A stretch of DNA of 64,000 bases from Symmachiella dynata (GTDB lineage: Bacteria; Planctomycetota; Planctomycetia; Planctomycetales; Planctomycetaceae), in NCBI RefSeq assembly GCF_007747995.1, contig NZ_CP036276.1, positions 5,942,001 to 6,006,000 of the forward strand, read 5' to 3'. Below, one piece after another: positions 8,556 to 16,920 of this stretch. Each line of letters opens with the position of its first letter. Positions within the stretch are counted from its first letter, which is position 1. Under the pieces are notes generated by a model. It did not search any database. It saw only the letters and a program-made list of their open reading frames with translations, and was not told where the DNA came from. The position numbers and the translations under genes were made by a program.

Positions 8556-9479
8556 TCAGGCAGCGCGGCACTCCCCGTTGGTTTCCGGATTGGGAAAGAA
8601 GTGAGTGGAGTGGGCCAATTTCAATCGTCGAACAATTTCCGCATTCAGCCGGTGCCCGGAGCGGCGGGCAATGACGTGTCCTTGTAAATCGCAACCGATG
8701 AGCGCTAAGTCTCCGATGCAATCGAGCAGTTTGTGCCGCGCACATTCGTCAACGGCGCGCAATTTGTTTTCAATCGGTCCGTCTTGACCGAAGATCACCA
8801 GATCCGCTGCGGTCAACCGCGCTCCATAGCCTTGGGCCTTGAGTGCATCGGCCTCAGCTTCCAGCACAAACGTTCGTGAGAACGCGAGCTCATTCAGAAA
8901 TGTTTCAGGCGTAATCCGGTAGCTGGCAGTGTGTGCTTCAATTGGCGAGTTGGGGCCGTAGTCGAGTTCGTAGGTGATTTCCAGTCCGTCGTGCGCAACC
9001 GCTTGTGCGCGGACATCGGTACCACGATCGTCGGCAGCCACAACGTCGCCTTGAATGCGCACGACTTTGCGGGGTTGATCTTGAGCAACGATTCCCGCTT
9101 GGGCAATCGCATCAGCGAAGAAAATACTAGAACCGTCGCATCCCGGCGGTTCCGGGGCATTGACTTCAACCCGGCAATTATCGACCTGCAGTCCGGCCAG
9201 CGCGGCCATGACGTGTTCGATCATTTCGATGCGCGTGCCGCCATTTTCAATGACGGTGCGGCGTTCCTGGGGAACGGTGAATTCGACGAGGGCCGGAACG
9301 GACGGTGAATTCCCCAGATCGGTTCGCACAAATTGGATGCCGTAATTCGGCTCAGCTGGGAGGAATTTTAAACGGACGTCCGCTCCCCAAAGGAAACCCA
9401 CGCCGGCGACTTCTGCCTCCCGTGCGATGGTCTGTTGCGACCGATGTTCCACGTAACTCTCTCCCCGCTGGTGCGGCAT
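8556..9479 (-). CDS. lpxC: UDP-3-O-acyl-N-acetylglucosamine deacetylase
   Basis: A 307-residue zinc amidase for the committed step of lipid A synthesis. Visible are the N-terminal RSQQTIAREAEVAGVGF, the zinc-ligand block IEMIEHVMAALAGL, and the second His/Asp pair in ARHKLLDCIGDLALIG. It is not fused to FabZ. The start before the QTIA block matches family length; the longer frame adds 84 low-likelihood residues. It stands between ompH and lpxA on the minus strand. Confidence 0.93.
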   Translation of the reverse strand: MPHQRGESYVEHRSQQTIAREAEVAGVGFLWGADVRLKFLPAEPNYGIQFVRTDLGNSPSVPALVEFTVPQERRTVIENGGTRIEMIEHVMAALAGLQVDNCRVEVNAPEPPGCDGSSIFFADAIAQAGIVAQDQPRKVVRIQGDVVAADDRGTDVRAQAVAHDGLEITYELDYGPNSPIEAHTASYRITPETFLNELAFSRTFVLEAEADALKAQGYGARLTAADLVIFGQDGPIENKLRAVDECARHKLLDCIGDLALIGCDLQGHVIARRSGHRLNAEIVRRLKLAHSTHFFPNPETNGECRAA

Positions 9480-9762
9480 GTCCGGCAATCCGCCATGAAG
9501 CCATGTGATGCGTATTGACGTCTCGCGGTGTTGGCTTTCAATGTCCAACAGGACCGCAAGAGCAATACCAGTAAAAGTGAATGGGCGTGTCGTTGGGCCG
9601 TTGGTCGCAATTGTCCAACGGCCCAGCGGCGGCCTTGGGCGGCGCTGTCTCTGAGCGATTACGTTTGGCCGTTCGTCGCAAATCGGATTCCGACAGAATT
9701 GTGCGGAACTCGATGCGGCGAACGAAACCAAACGTGCACTTTGAGAGTTGCGGCGCCGCTAA

Positions 9763-10461
9763 TTACGGATTCGACCGAGTACGGGTCGGGGTGCGACTCG
9801 TCGCGGGCTTTTGTCCCGACACAGTCCGGACTTTGCTATCGCGTTTCGGCGCCGTTCCAGCAGTCTGGTCAAAATGTCGGTTCAAGGCACTGGTGATGAT
9901 GTCGGTAATGTCATCAGCGTCGCGATGAAAAACCACCGAGGAATTCAAGTCAGCGGCAATCGACCGCGGATCCGAATCAATCGACTTGGGCCGACGGAAA
10001 CGCATGACCAGCGAATAACCTTTTCGTGTCGCGAAGACCTGGACGATGTCTTGAACTTCGCCGTGGATCGTCTTGTAGATCTCAGCTTGGCGGCGCTTGA
10101 ACTGTCGGTCCTTGTTTTGGACCTTGGCTTCGAAGGCCGCTTTCTCCGTGGTGAAACGGCTTTCCAGCGCGGTGTAATTGTCGCTGTCCTTTTTGAAGGT
10201 GGAATCCTTCAGTTGTCGTTCAGCCGCTTGCAGCCGTTTGAACGAACCTTCCAGTTCGGCCTTACTTTTCTCCATATCGGCTTGGAGCTCTTCTTGAAGA
10301 ACGGTAAATTTTTTGTAGTTCTTGAAGACCTCCTCCATGTCAATCAGGCCCACCTTGTTACCGGATTCGCCGGAATTGCCCTGAGCGTAGGCTTGCGAGA
10401 AAATCAACGAGGCTCCGACCAGAGCCATCGTGACGGCGAAAATCAATCGTGTCTTTGTCAC
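9763..10461 (-). CDS. OmpH/Skp-family periplasmic chaperone
   Basis: A 232-residue protein with a signal peptide (ends about AYAQG), then the OmpH/Skp pattern: VGLIDMEEVFKNYKKF followed by a long Lys/Glu-rich coiled coil (about 50-140) and a C-terminal block. Skp-type proteins hold unfolded outer-membrane proteins in the periplasm. The GTG at 10461 is chosen because AAGGAG lies 10 bases upstream and it places the signal peptide at the N terminus. The last 30 residues are Arg/Thr/Pro-rich. Gene order ompH-lpxC-lpxA recalls the skp-lpxD-fabZ-lpxA order of proteobacteria. A 7-bp hairpin (10516-10535) lies in its leader. Confidence 0.85.
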   Translation of the reverse strand: MTKTRLIFAVTMALVGASLIFSQAYAQGNSGESGNKVGLIDMEEVFKNYKKFTVLQEELQADMEKSKAELEGSFKRLQAAERQLKDSTFKKDSDNYTALESRFTTEKAAFEAKVQNKDRQFKRRQAEIYKTIHGEVQDIVQVFATRKGYSLVMRFRRPKSIDSDPRSIAADLNSSVVFHRDADDITDIITSALNRHFDQTAGTAPKRDSKVRTVSGQKPATSRTPTRTRSNP

Positions 10462-10755
10462 GGCGTTTGCACTCCTTTGCTGTGCCAAACCGGAAGGTGA
10501 CGCCCGGTGTGATGTGTTGCCGAATTGCCGGCAACCGTCTTTTGATCGAATCACGATCAACATTGTTAGCTACTAAAAAACTGCTTGCCGATCACATCAA
10601 ATGCCCGCGAAAGCGGCCCTCAAATAGGCCGTCCTCATGAGATCCATTCGTCACGACCTTCTGGCATTTCATCGTGCAGCTAAGCCGTGCATCCTCGCAC
10701 GACCTGACAACACGCATAAAAAACTGTTGAAAAACCTTCAGGGAGGTGACCTCGA

Positions 10756-10878
10756 ATGCGGCCGAGATGGTCTGCAGAGAAAGCACTGCGGGCCATGGAA
10801 CCGGTTCGAGACGATTGGATTGTGTCGACTGAGGCGGGTATTTTGCATAACCGGCCAAACAGGTCAATACGAGACTGA
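10756..10878 (+). CDS. Possible 40-residue small protein
   Basis: The ATG is preceded by AGGGAGGTGA at 8-base spacing, one of the best ribosome-binding sites in the window. The product begins MRPRWSAEKAL and contains DDWIVSTEAG; no family is recognised. The ribosome-binding site lies in the small palindrome GAGGTGACCTC. Only the start signal supports it. Confidence 0.3.
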   Translation: MRPRWSAEKALRAMEPVRDDWIVSTEAGILHNRPNRSIRD

Positions 10879-11127
10879 CACCGTCTCATGCGGAAAATGC
10901 TCATTGCTGAGAAACATTTTTTCAAACGCCTGGGCCGAAACGGACGTTGTACGCACACTGCTTCGGATAAAACCCGCTTCCAGTGCCCTGCTCTGCTTGG
11001 CGGATTGCGTTGAAGCAATAGTCTGATCGTAAGCGGATCGATTTCCCCCCCCACATTTTGAGATGAAATGACCGTGAGAAAAGGAAACCGCTGTGGAATC
11101 TGGGACTTGAGTTGGGACGTACAGCGT

Positions 11128-11167
11128 GTCTAATTGCGACAACCGGGGTCTAATTGCTACAACCGGG
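11128..11167. repeat. Tandem 20-bp repeat
   Basis: Two head-to-tail copies of GTCTAATTGCGACAACCGGG, differing by one base (GCG versus GCT), lie 160 bp before tetR. Could be a protein-binding site. Confidence 0.6.
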
Positions 11168-11287
11168 AGAATCACTGCCCGACTCTGGCATCGACGCGGT
11201 TTGAGATGGCACTTGTCGAAGGGTCGTTCATAGCGATAGACTGAACTTGAACTGATCGCACGCCAGGGCTGCGCACCCCCCGCGATA

Positions 11288-11311
11288 AAGTAATCGATGA
11301 AGTAATCTATT
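11288..11311 (+). promoter_or_regulatory. Candidate operator upstream of tetR
   Basis: Two 12-bp direct copies, AAGTAATCGATG and AAGTAATCTATT, sit immediately upstream of the TetR gene, where autoregulatory operators usually lie. TetR operators are normally inverted repeats, so the assignment is weak. Confidence 0.3.
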
Positions 11312-11325
11312 GATCACACACTTCG

Positions 11326-12000
11326 ATGTACGGTCCGAGAATGAATGAGCGGGGTAGGATGATGGATGAGGTCATTGCGACCAAAGACAAGGGCGCCGAG
11401 GGGATCCGCTACGCGTCGTTGAAAAAAACGCGAGCTCGTGCTGAAGAGATCCTAGAAGCGGCTGCCGAAGTGTTTACGGTCAAAGGATTTGACGCGACCT
11501 CGATGAACGACATCGCCAAGGCGGTCGACCTGACCAAAGCGGGGCTGTACCACTACATTCGCGGAAAACAGGATCTGCTGCACGCGATCATGGATTTCGC
11601 CATGGATGCCATCGAGATGCAAGTCTTGGAACCGGCACGTCAGATCGCCGATCCGACGGAGCGACTGGAAATGACGCTCTACAAGCATATTCATTTGTTC
11701 GAGAATTATGGCACGCATGTCACGATTTTGATCGATGAAATGACGGCACTGACTCCCGCACACCGGGAACACATTATCCAGCGCAAACGCGCTTATCTGG
11801 ATTTTGTACGGAATACCCTCTGCGAATTGAAAGCTGCAGGCCGGATGCGCGACCTGGATGTCACCATCACGTCGCTGAATATCCTCTCCACCATCGTCGG
11901 CATGGCGCGGTGGTACAACACGGATGGAAAAATGCCGCTGGATCACGTGTCGGAACAGACCATCCGTTGGATTTTGCGCGGCGTGCTGAAAGACGAGTAG
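11326..12000 (+). CDS. TetR/AcrR-family transcriptional regulator
   Basis: A 224-residue protein. Residues about 37-83 form the TetR helix-turn-helix (ARAEEILEAAAEVFTVKGF, then SMNDIAKAVDLTKAGLYHYI), and the C-terminal half is a helical ligand/dimer domain. Starts at residues 6, 12 or 13 are possible; no clear ribosome-binding site decides. Planctomycete and actinobacterial relatives often control lipid or fatty-acid genes, but no target is evident: the neighbour downstream is convergent. It probably regulates itself through the repeats just upstream. Confidence 0.85.
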   Translation: MYGPRMNERGRMMDEVIATKDKGAEGIRYASLKKTRARAEEILEAAAEVFTVKGFDATSMNDIAKAVDLTKAGLYHYIRGKQDLLHAIMDFAMDAIEMQVLEPARQIADPTERLEMTLYKHIHLFENYGTHVTILIDEMTALTPAHREHIIQRKRAYLDFVRNTLCELKAAGRMRDLDVTITSLNILSTIVGMARWYNTDGKMPLDHVSEQTIRWILRGVLKDE

Positions 12001-12074
12001 GCGAGTCGCGTAACCGGTCGAGTGAAATCGTCGATTTTCAGACGAGTGGACGTCACGGCATCTTTATTTATTTT

Positions 12075-12150
12075 GGGTGCCACTGGCTTTGCCAGTGCAA
12101 CTTGAAAAGCATGCGATACTTGCGAAACACTGGCAGAGCCAGTGGCACCC
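12075..12150. repeat. 76-bp paired-hairpin REP/BIME-like element (copy B)
   Basis: 23-bp inverted arms with one mismatch flank a 30-bp centre beginning CAACTTGAAAAGC. It sits between convergent tetR and the SGNH-TPR gene, a position where it could act as a bidirectional terminator. Confidence 0.85.
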
Positions 12151-12209
12151 GCGCGCCCCGCTTTTTCCCCGGCAAGCTAGAAGTGCAGGCAAAATTTTTG
12201 CACCGGTCG

Positions 12210-14318
12210 TCATTTGAGCGAATTGCGCGCGCGTTGGAGGTTTTGCTTAGCGGCCTCAAATTGGGGACTGATGGCCAAAGCACGTTCGAAGCTAGCGGCA
12301 GCCTTTTGCATTTGACCACTTTTGGCAAAGGCGATTCCTAGCGAGTTGTGCGCCGAGGCCAAATTCGGTTCCAGTTGTATCGCCTTTTCGAGGTGTTCGA
12401 CGGCCTCTTCGATTTTATTTTGATTCAAACGGACATTCCCCAGTTCCTCCCAGGAACCAGGATGCTTCTCGTTCACTGAAATCGACGTCTCAAAGCATTC
12501 AGCTGCGAGATCGAGCTGATTCAATTCTTGATAGGCCAGTCCCAAGTTGTAGTGGGCCCCCGGATAATTCGGGTCGCTTTCGATGGCTCGCTGAAATGAC
12601 TTGGCAGCTAAATCCCATTCCTTCAACCGGCGATGAACGTGGCCCAGGTTATAGTGTGCGTGAGCATAGTCCGGCTGCAACAGGAGAGCCTTTTCGTAGG
12701 TTTGTTTAGCCTGTTCGAGCTGGCCATTTCTTTCGAAGTCGTACGCAGCCATGCAAAGAGTTTCGGCATCCTCCGGGAGTTTGGAGGCTGCCAGCTGCGA
12801 GAGTCGCCCCGCCTCTTCGTACTTGCGTGCCCATGACAACACTTTAGCCAGGTTGCGGAGTGCGGTTCCGTGGGCTTGATCGTCGATACTCGCCATGACC
12901 TGTTCATCGATTTGCTTTCGAGATTCTTCGTTCCACTGACTTTGCGGCTTGACGATCCCTTGCGACTCCAGTTCGTTGAGCAAGCTCAACGCCAATTCTC
13001 GATAGCCATCGATGGTGGGATGGACGTGGTCTAAAAACCATTCCTCGCCTGTGATCCCGGTTTCGGTCTTGGTTTCAACCAGCTCTTGAAAATCGACGAG
13101 CGGAACCTCGAACTGAGCAGCGACCTCTTTAACAACCGTCTGCATTTCGGGCAATATCCGCAGTGGGCAGACATCTTCGTCAATCGCACGCTGGAAGGCC
13201 TGTTTGGCTTCGGGATACTGTTTGAGTGCATAGAGAATCTCACCCCGTACGAAATGCGCTTGCGCATAATGCGGATCGATGGCGATGGCTTGATCCACTG
13301 ACTTTAACGCTTCTTCAAATTCCCCTGACTGTTGTTGAGTAGCCCCCTGCTTCATAAGTTCCTGCCAGCGGGCGACCTCCCCCGGCTTTAAACCTTCGCT
13401 GTGCTGATTTTTGAAGGGGGACATATTGCGTTCGTTGGCAGCCGGATTCACCATCACCACGCGCGCGCCGACGGACCGAGCGATTTCGATCATTCTTTCG
13501 AGGTTGAACCGAAAGTGCTCAATGGTCTGTGTGCGTTGTTCCTCATCCCGGATATAGTCATCCGGTCCGATGGAACCGTCGAGAATCGCCTCGACTTCTT
13601 CGGGAAGCTTGTTGGTCGCCGAAGAACTCTGCGCACCACCGCCACGGCCCAGCATGGTGCGAACCGAGGCATAAATCCGCGATCGCGCCACGAGGGCTCC
13701 CGTTTCGCGCACGGCGCTGGGCGTGGCCATCAACTGGCTGTAGGTCCGCCGTTCTAGAAATTCGTTTTGGCCGCAATAAATGATGAACAGATCCGGTTGA
13801 TATTCAACCAGTTCTTCCATCAGAGACGCGACACGATAACTGGCATAGCTGATGCCGCCGACATTGATCACTTCCCAGGGATGGCTGGGATCAGCAGCTT
13901 TTAAGTACGTGCGCAACCAGCCGGCGAATGAAGTCACGTCGTTATACGGGCGGCCGTAGGTTGTGGATCCCCCGACACAGAAAATACGATAATCGCCTTT
14001 TACCTTCTCCGCGGGGAACGCTTGCGGATTGAACCATTGCAGTTTTTTGGAGGCAGTGGCGTAGACCGTCGTCCCGTCGGGTGTCCGGACTTCTTCAAAC
14101 AATGGCGACCGGGACGTGAATCCGACGAACGGATCTTCGTTGTAAGTGATCGGATTCACCCCAAAGGCGGCAAGCATCAGTTCCATGGCTCCGAAAAAGA
14201 CCACGGTGGCCACGATCGAAAAGAGAACCTTCTTCAGCGGGGAAATCCGGCGACGTTTCTTCGATTTTTGGGGCTTCTCAGCGTTTGACGAAGCTGGTTC
14301 GCTTGGAGGTTCTGCCAT
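12210..14318 (-). CDS. Membrane-anchored SGNH hydrolase with internal and C-terminal TPRs
   Basis: A 702-residue protein. A basic N terminus and one TM helix (about 31-50) anchor it with the rest outside. SGNH/GDSL blocks: FCVGGSTTYG with candidate nucleophile Ser118, NVGG (152-155), GQNE (183-186), and DHVHP with Asp430 and His433. About two TPR units (315-385) are inserted between blocks III and V, and a further array of five or six TPRs fills residues about 480-700. Start chosen for AAGGGA upstream and to keep the anchor N-terminal. SGNH proteins of this sort act on acetyl or acyl groups of sugars, lipids or peptidoglycan; substrate unknown. Confidence 0.85.
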   Translation of the reverse strand: MAEPPSEPASSNAEKPQKSKKRRRISPLKKVLFSIVATVVFFGAMELMLAAFGVNPITYNEDPFVGFTSRSPLFEEVRTPDGTTVYATASKKLQWFNPQAFPAEKVKGDYRIFCVGGSTTYGRPYNDVTSFAGWLRTYLKAADPSHPWEVINVGGISYASYRVASLMEELVEYQPDLFIIYCGQNEFLERRTYSQLMATPSAVRETGALVARSRIYASVRTMLGRGGGAQSSSATNKLPEEVEAILDGSIGPDDYIRDEEQRTQTIEHFRFNLERMIEIARSVGARVVMVNPAANERNMSPFKNQHSEGLKPGEVARWQELMKQGATQQQSGEFEEALKSVDQAIAIDPHYAQAHFVRGEILYALKQYPEAKQAFQRAIDEDVCPLRILPEMQTVVKEVAAQFEVPLVDFQELVETKTETGITGEEWFLDHVHPTIDGYRELALSLLNELESQGIVKPQSQWNEESRKQIDEQVMASIDDQAHGTALRNLAKVLSWARKYEEAGRLSQLAASKLPEDAETLCMAAYDFERNGQLEQAKQTYEKALLLQPDYAHAHYNLGHVHRRLKEWDLAAKSFQRAIESDPNYPGAHYNLGLAYQELNQLDLAAECFETSISVNEKHPGSWEELGNVRLNQNKIEEAVEHLEKAIQLEPNLASAHNSLGIAFAKSGQMQKAAASFERALAISPQFEAAKQNLQRARNSLK

Positions 14319-14633
14319 CGATTTTCCCTTAGAAGTGCTGCCGTGAAACAACTCAGAGCAATTAGAATCTCTGGTTTTTCCTGATGTGGCTTCAGTTATT
14401 TTCGAGTACGGTAGAGACCCTGTCAAGGGGGTGGCAGACGGGCCAAACGACCGGCGGCGGTCGCATACTTCGCCAAGCCCAACACCGTGTTGGCAAGGCT
14501 TAGTCTTTCAATCACCTGATCCAGCGTACGACTGTCATTGCGATGTTACGTTGTTTGTGAAAATCCTTACCAAATCCAAAACTCTGGTGTTTCGCATCGG
14601 AATCCACTGTGGTGCGTCTCTTGGCGTGGGGGG

Positions 14634-14715
14634 CCGTGTGCGACGGCAAGCCGTCGGTTTGGGGACTGACCTTCCGACGCCTTCAAATCTGTGTTGCATC
14701 TGTGGCTAATTAACA
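14634..14715 (-). repeat. Dispersed composite repeat (copy 1)
   Basis: On the minus strand this reads TTAGCCACAGAT ... AACACAGATTT ... then CCCAAACCGACGGC with a hairpin CGACGGC-TT-GCCGTCG and a CACACGG tail. The same blocks in the same order occur at 18902-18990 on the plus strand. It fills part of the 630-bp gap before 14952, where no gene is seen. Confidence 0.6.
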
Positions 14716-14860
14716 ACGTTGTATTCGTTCCGGCTCCGCCGCGCTGGGTGTTTCTTCTGCCGAGAAATCGAATCCATTTCTTTTTTCCAATTGTTGCGAG
14801 ATTCGTTTATTCGGAACGGAACATTCAAAGCGTGGAGTTCAACGCAGCCTGCCTCCTGTT

Positions 14861-14890
14861 TTGACAAATCACGGCGGCCAATGCTACGCT
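14861..14890 (+). promoter_or_regulatory. Candidate sigma-70-type promoter
   Basis: A perfect -35 TTGACA and a -10 TACGCT (four of six) are 18 bases apart, about 60 bases upstream of the ATG at 14952. Confidence 0.45.
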
Positions 14891-14951
14891 TTTTTCAATT
14901 CCCGGCGATTTCCTGTGCCCCTCACCACTCACGCCTCTTTCGGAACCGGTT

Positions 14952-16040
14952 ATGTCCCCTACTACGCTCAATGCCCCGAATCGTTTGCTCTCGATTGACC
15001 AACTGCGAGGGTATGCGATTTTTGGGATGATTCTGGTCAATTCCAAGGGGATGTTTGGGGTCAAAATCGAGCAGTTGAGTCACTTCAAAGATCATTTCAC
15101 CTATGCCGATACGATTGCTCCGATTTTCATGTTTGTCGTAGGAATCAGCATGCGTTTGTCCTGGCTGCGTCGGAGTGAGGTGACCGGCATAACTGCCACG
15201 CGGATCGCCATGGTGAAGCGGTTCACCACGTTGGTGCTCATCGCCTTTGTGATCTATATGGGCTGGCTGTGGGATGCGCTCATGGACATCGGTCTAGCCG
15301 GGCTCTTGGCGGTCATGTTCATCGATAAGTCCCCCAAAGTGAGAGCTATTGCCGCTTGCAGTATGGCATTGCTCTACCAGGCCCTCGTCAGTTTTACGGT
15401 TTACGGTCCGTGGATCATGAGGACGGGAGACCTGACGGACGAAAATCTGCCCTATCTGTTCAAATGGATTCCGTATCAGTCGACCCTCTTCGATGTGCGG
15501 ATTAACGGGGGCCCCTTTGGGCCATTGAGCTGGTGCTTTATCTTATTGCTGGGGACGATTGCTTACGACATCATGAAAAGCAATGATCGCCAGCGGATCG
15601 TCACCTATTGCCTGTCGCTGGGTATCGGTTTGTGTGCGGCGGGCTGGGCGCTCAGCATGCCGTGGGGAGACGTCAAACCATTGTGGCCCATCACGGCTTA
15701 TCACATGACCTTGCCGTTTCCGCTCTGGTCCACGGGCCTATGCTTTTTGACGTTGCTGGCCTTCTATTTCCTCTGCGACGTGGGGGGAATTCGCATCCCC
15801 ACATTCACCTCCGTCAGCATGAACGCCCTGTTCATCTATATCGTGCAATGCGTGATTTCCGAAACCGAGGCGCCTAAGGAAATCATCACGAAGAGTTTCG
15901 AGTGGATCCAAAAACCATTAGTCGAATCCAACCCTTCACTCGACGTCCCACTGGGGATCTGCGGAATTCTGGCCTACTACGGACTGCTAGCGGCGCTGGC
16001 CTATGTGTTGCACCGTAAGAAGATCTACATCAAAGTTTGA
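14952..16040 (+). CDS. Multi-pass membrane acyltransferase-like protein (DUF5009/COG4299 type)
   Basis: A 362-residue inner-membrane protein with about ten hydrophobic segments. The N-terminal signature RLLSIDQLRGYAIFGMILVN matches the family related to heparan-alpha-glucosaminide N-acetyltransferase and YeiB-type proteins, thought to move acyl groups across or at the membrane. Substrate unknown. A TTGACA-bearing promoter candidate lies just upstream. The last hydrophobic segment is followed by a short basic tail (HRKKIYIKV). Confidence 0.75.
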   Translation: MSPTTLNAPNRLLSIDQLRGYAIFGMILVNSKGMFGVKIEQLSHFKDHFTYADTIAPIFMFVVGISMRLSWLRRSEVTGITATRIAMVKRFTTLVLIAFVIYMGWLWDALMDIGLAGLLAVMFIDKSPKVRAIAACSMALLYQALVSFTVYGPWIMRTGDLTDENLPYLFKWIPYQSTLFDVRINGGPFGPLSWCFILLLGTIAYDIMKSNDRQRIVTYCLSLGIGLCAAGWALSMPWGDVKPLWPITAYHMTLPFPLWSTGLCFLTLLAFYFLCDVGGIRIPTFTSVSMNALFIYIVQCVISETEAPKEIITKSFEWIQKPLVESNPSLDVPLGICGILAYYGLLAALAYVLHRKKIYIKV

Positions 16041-16172
16041 GTGGATCGTGTTTCAGTCGCTCGCAAGTTCTCCCAATTTAGTGACTCGCAATTCGATCGT
16101 CATAAAAATACGTCGACAAACGTGGGAGATCAACAAGCTCAGGATTGCAAGCCCGTCAGAAAGGCAACAACC

Positions 16173-16748
16173 ATGTCGAAATATCACGATGACCGGACCG
16201 CTGCATCAGACCCGATCGGCGTCTACCTTTCTCGGCAGTTGCTTCACGAGCATTTTCCGAGAAAATCATTCTGGGACCATATCCAGAAGCTTTTGGGATT
16301 CGCTGAGAAGTTTGAAGAGATGCTAGATGAACATTTGAGTTTTGGCGATTCCCGTGCCGCTGTCGTGGTCACTCCCGATCCTTTACTTGTTGCGGCCTAT
16401 ACCGACGAATTTGACTGCACGGCCGTGCTCGCATTTCCTGAAAGCATTGTGGCCGAGTTCGGCCCGTTCAAGACGGGGGACCGGCTCTTGACTGTGAATA
16501 CGTACCGGCCAGGTGGACCTCTGGTGGCTGATCTTTGGAATGGGGAAAGAAGTTATCGCCGGTACGCCAATTTCTTTCCGGTCATCGTCGATTTCCTGTC
16601 CGAAAATAAAGCACAGATCAATCGTCGCAAAAGTGCCATCAGCGAAGAGGAATGGGAACGCTGCCTGTCACAAGCGCAAGAATACCTGGACAAAAACAAC
16701 GGCAGATTTCGAAATGGCTCCCCATTAAGAAGCTATCGGCCCGCCTAA
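16173..16748 (+). CDS. Conserved-looking hypothetical protein
   Basis: A 191-residue soluble protein, no family recognised. The ATG at 16173 is preferred over the GTG directly after the previous stop because AAAGG precedes it. The middle part (AAVVVTPDPLLVAAYTDEFD ... LLTVNTYRPGG) reads like a mixed alpha/beta domain and the C terminus is helical and charged. Good codon structure and absence of signal peptide suggest a real cytoplasmic protein. Confidence 0.6.
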   Translation: MSKYHDDRTAASDPIGVYLSRQLLHEHFPRKSFWDHIQKLLGFAEKFEEMLDEHLSFGDSRAAVVVTPDPLLVAAYTDEFDCTAVLAFPESIVAEFGPFKTGDRLLTVNTYRPGGPLVADLWNGERSYRRYANFFPVIVDFLSENKAQINRRKSAISEEEWERCLSQAQEYLDKNNGRFRNGSPLRSYRPA

Positions 16749-16920
16749 TCAATTTCAACGCAGGTTTCTGGGGACAATTGCCTAGGAGCGCTGGCCCGCG
16801 AGCCAAACCCCAACCCGCCCTTGACACCTTTTCCCGCATGCACGATTCTTGCACGCGTGGCTGCGCAGTCGTTTTTCGCAGCAACGCATCGATTTTTCCA
16901 GCAAAGTGAGATCCTCCCGG

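Larger units (their letters stand above)
10462..11325. other. 860-bp intergenic region between divergent ompH and tetR
   Basis: No convincing gene of ordinary length is seen; the longer frames here are mutually overlapping and lack family features. It holds the ompH leader hairpin (10516-10535), a 40-codon ORF with a strong ribosome-binding site (10756), a 20-bp tandem repeat (11128) and direct repeats just before tetR (11288). Confidence 0.6.

Noticed and set aside
10680-11054. Overlapping 100-130 codon frames upstream of ompH
   Set aside because: Frames overlap on both strands, lack start signals and recognisable domains.
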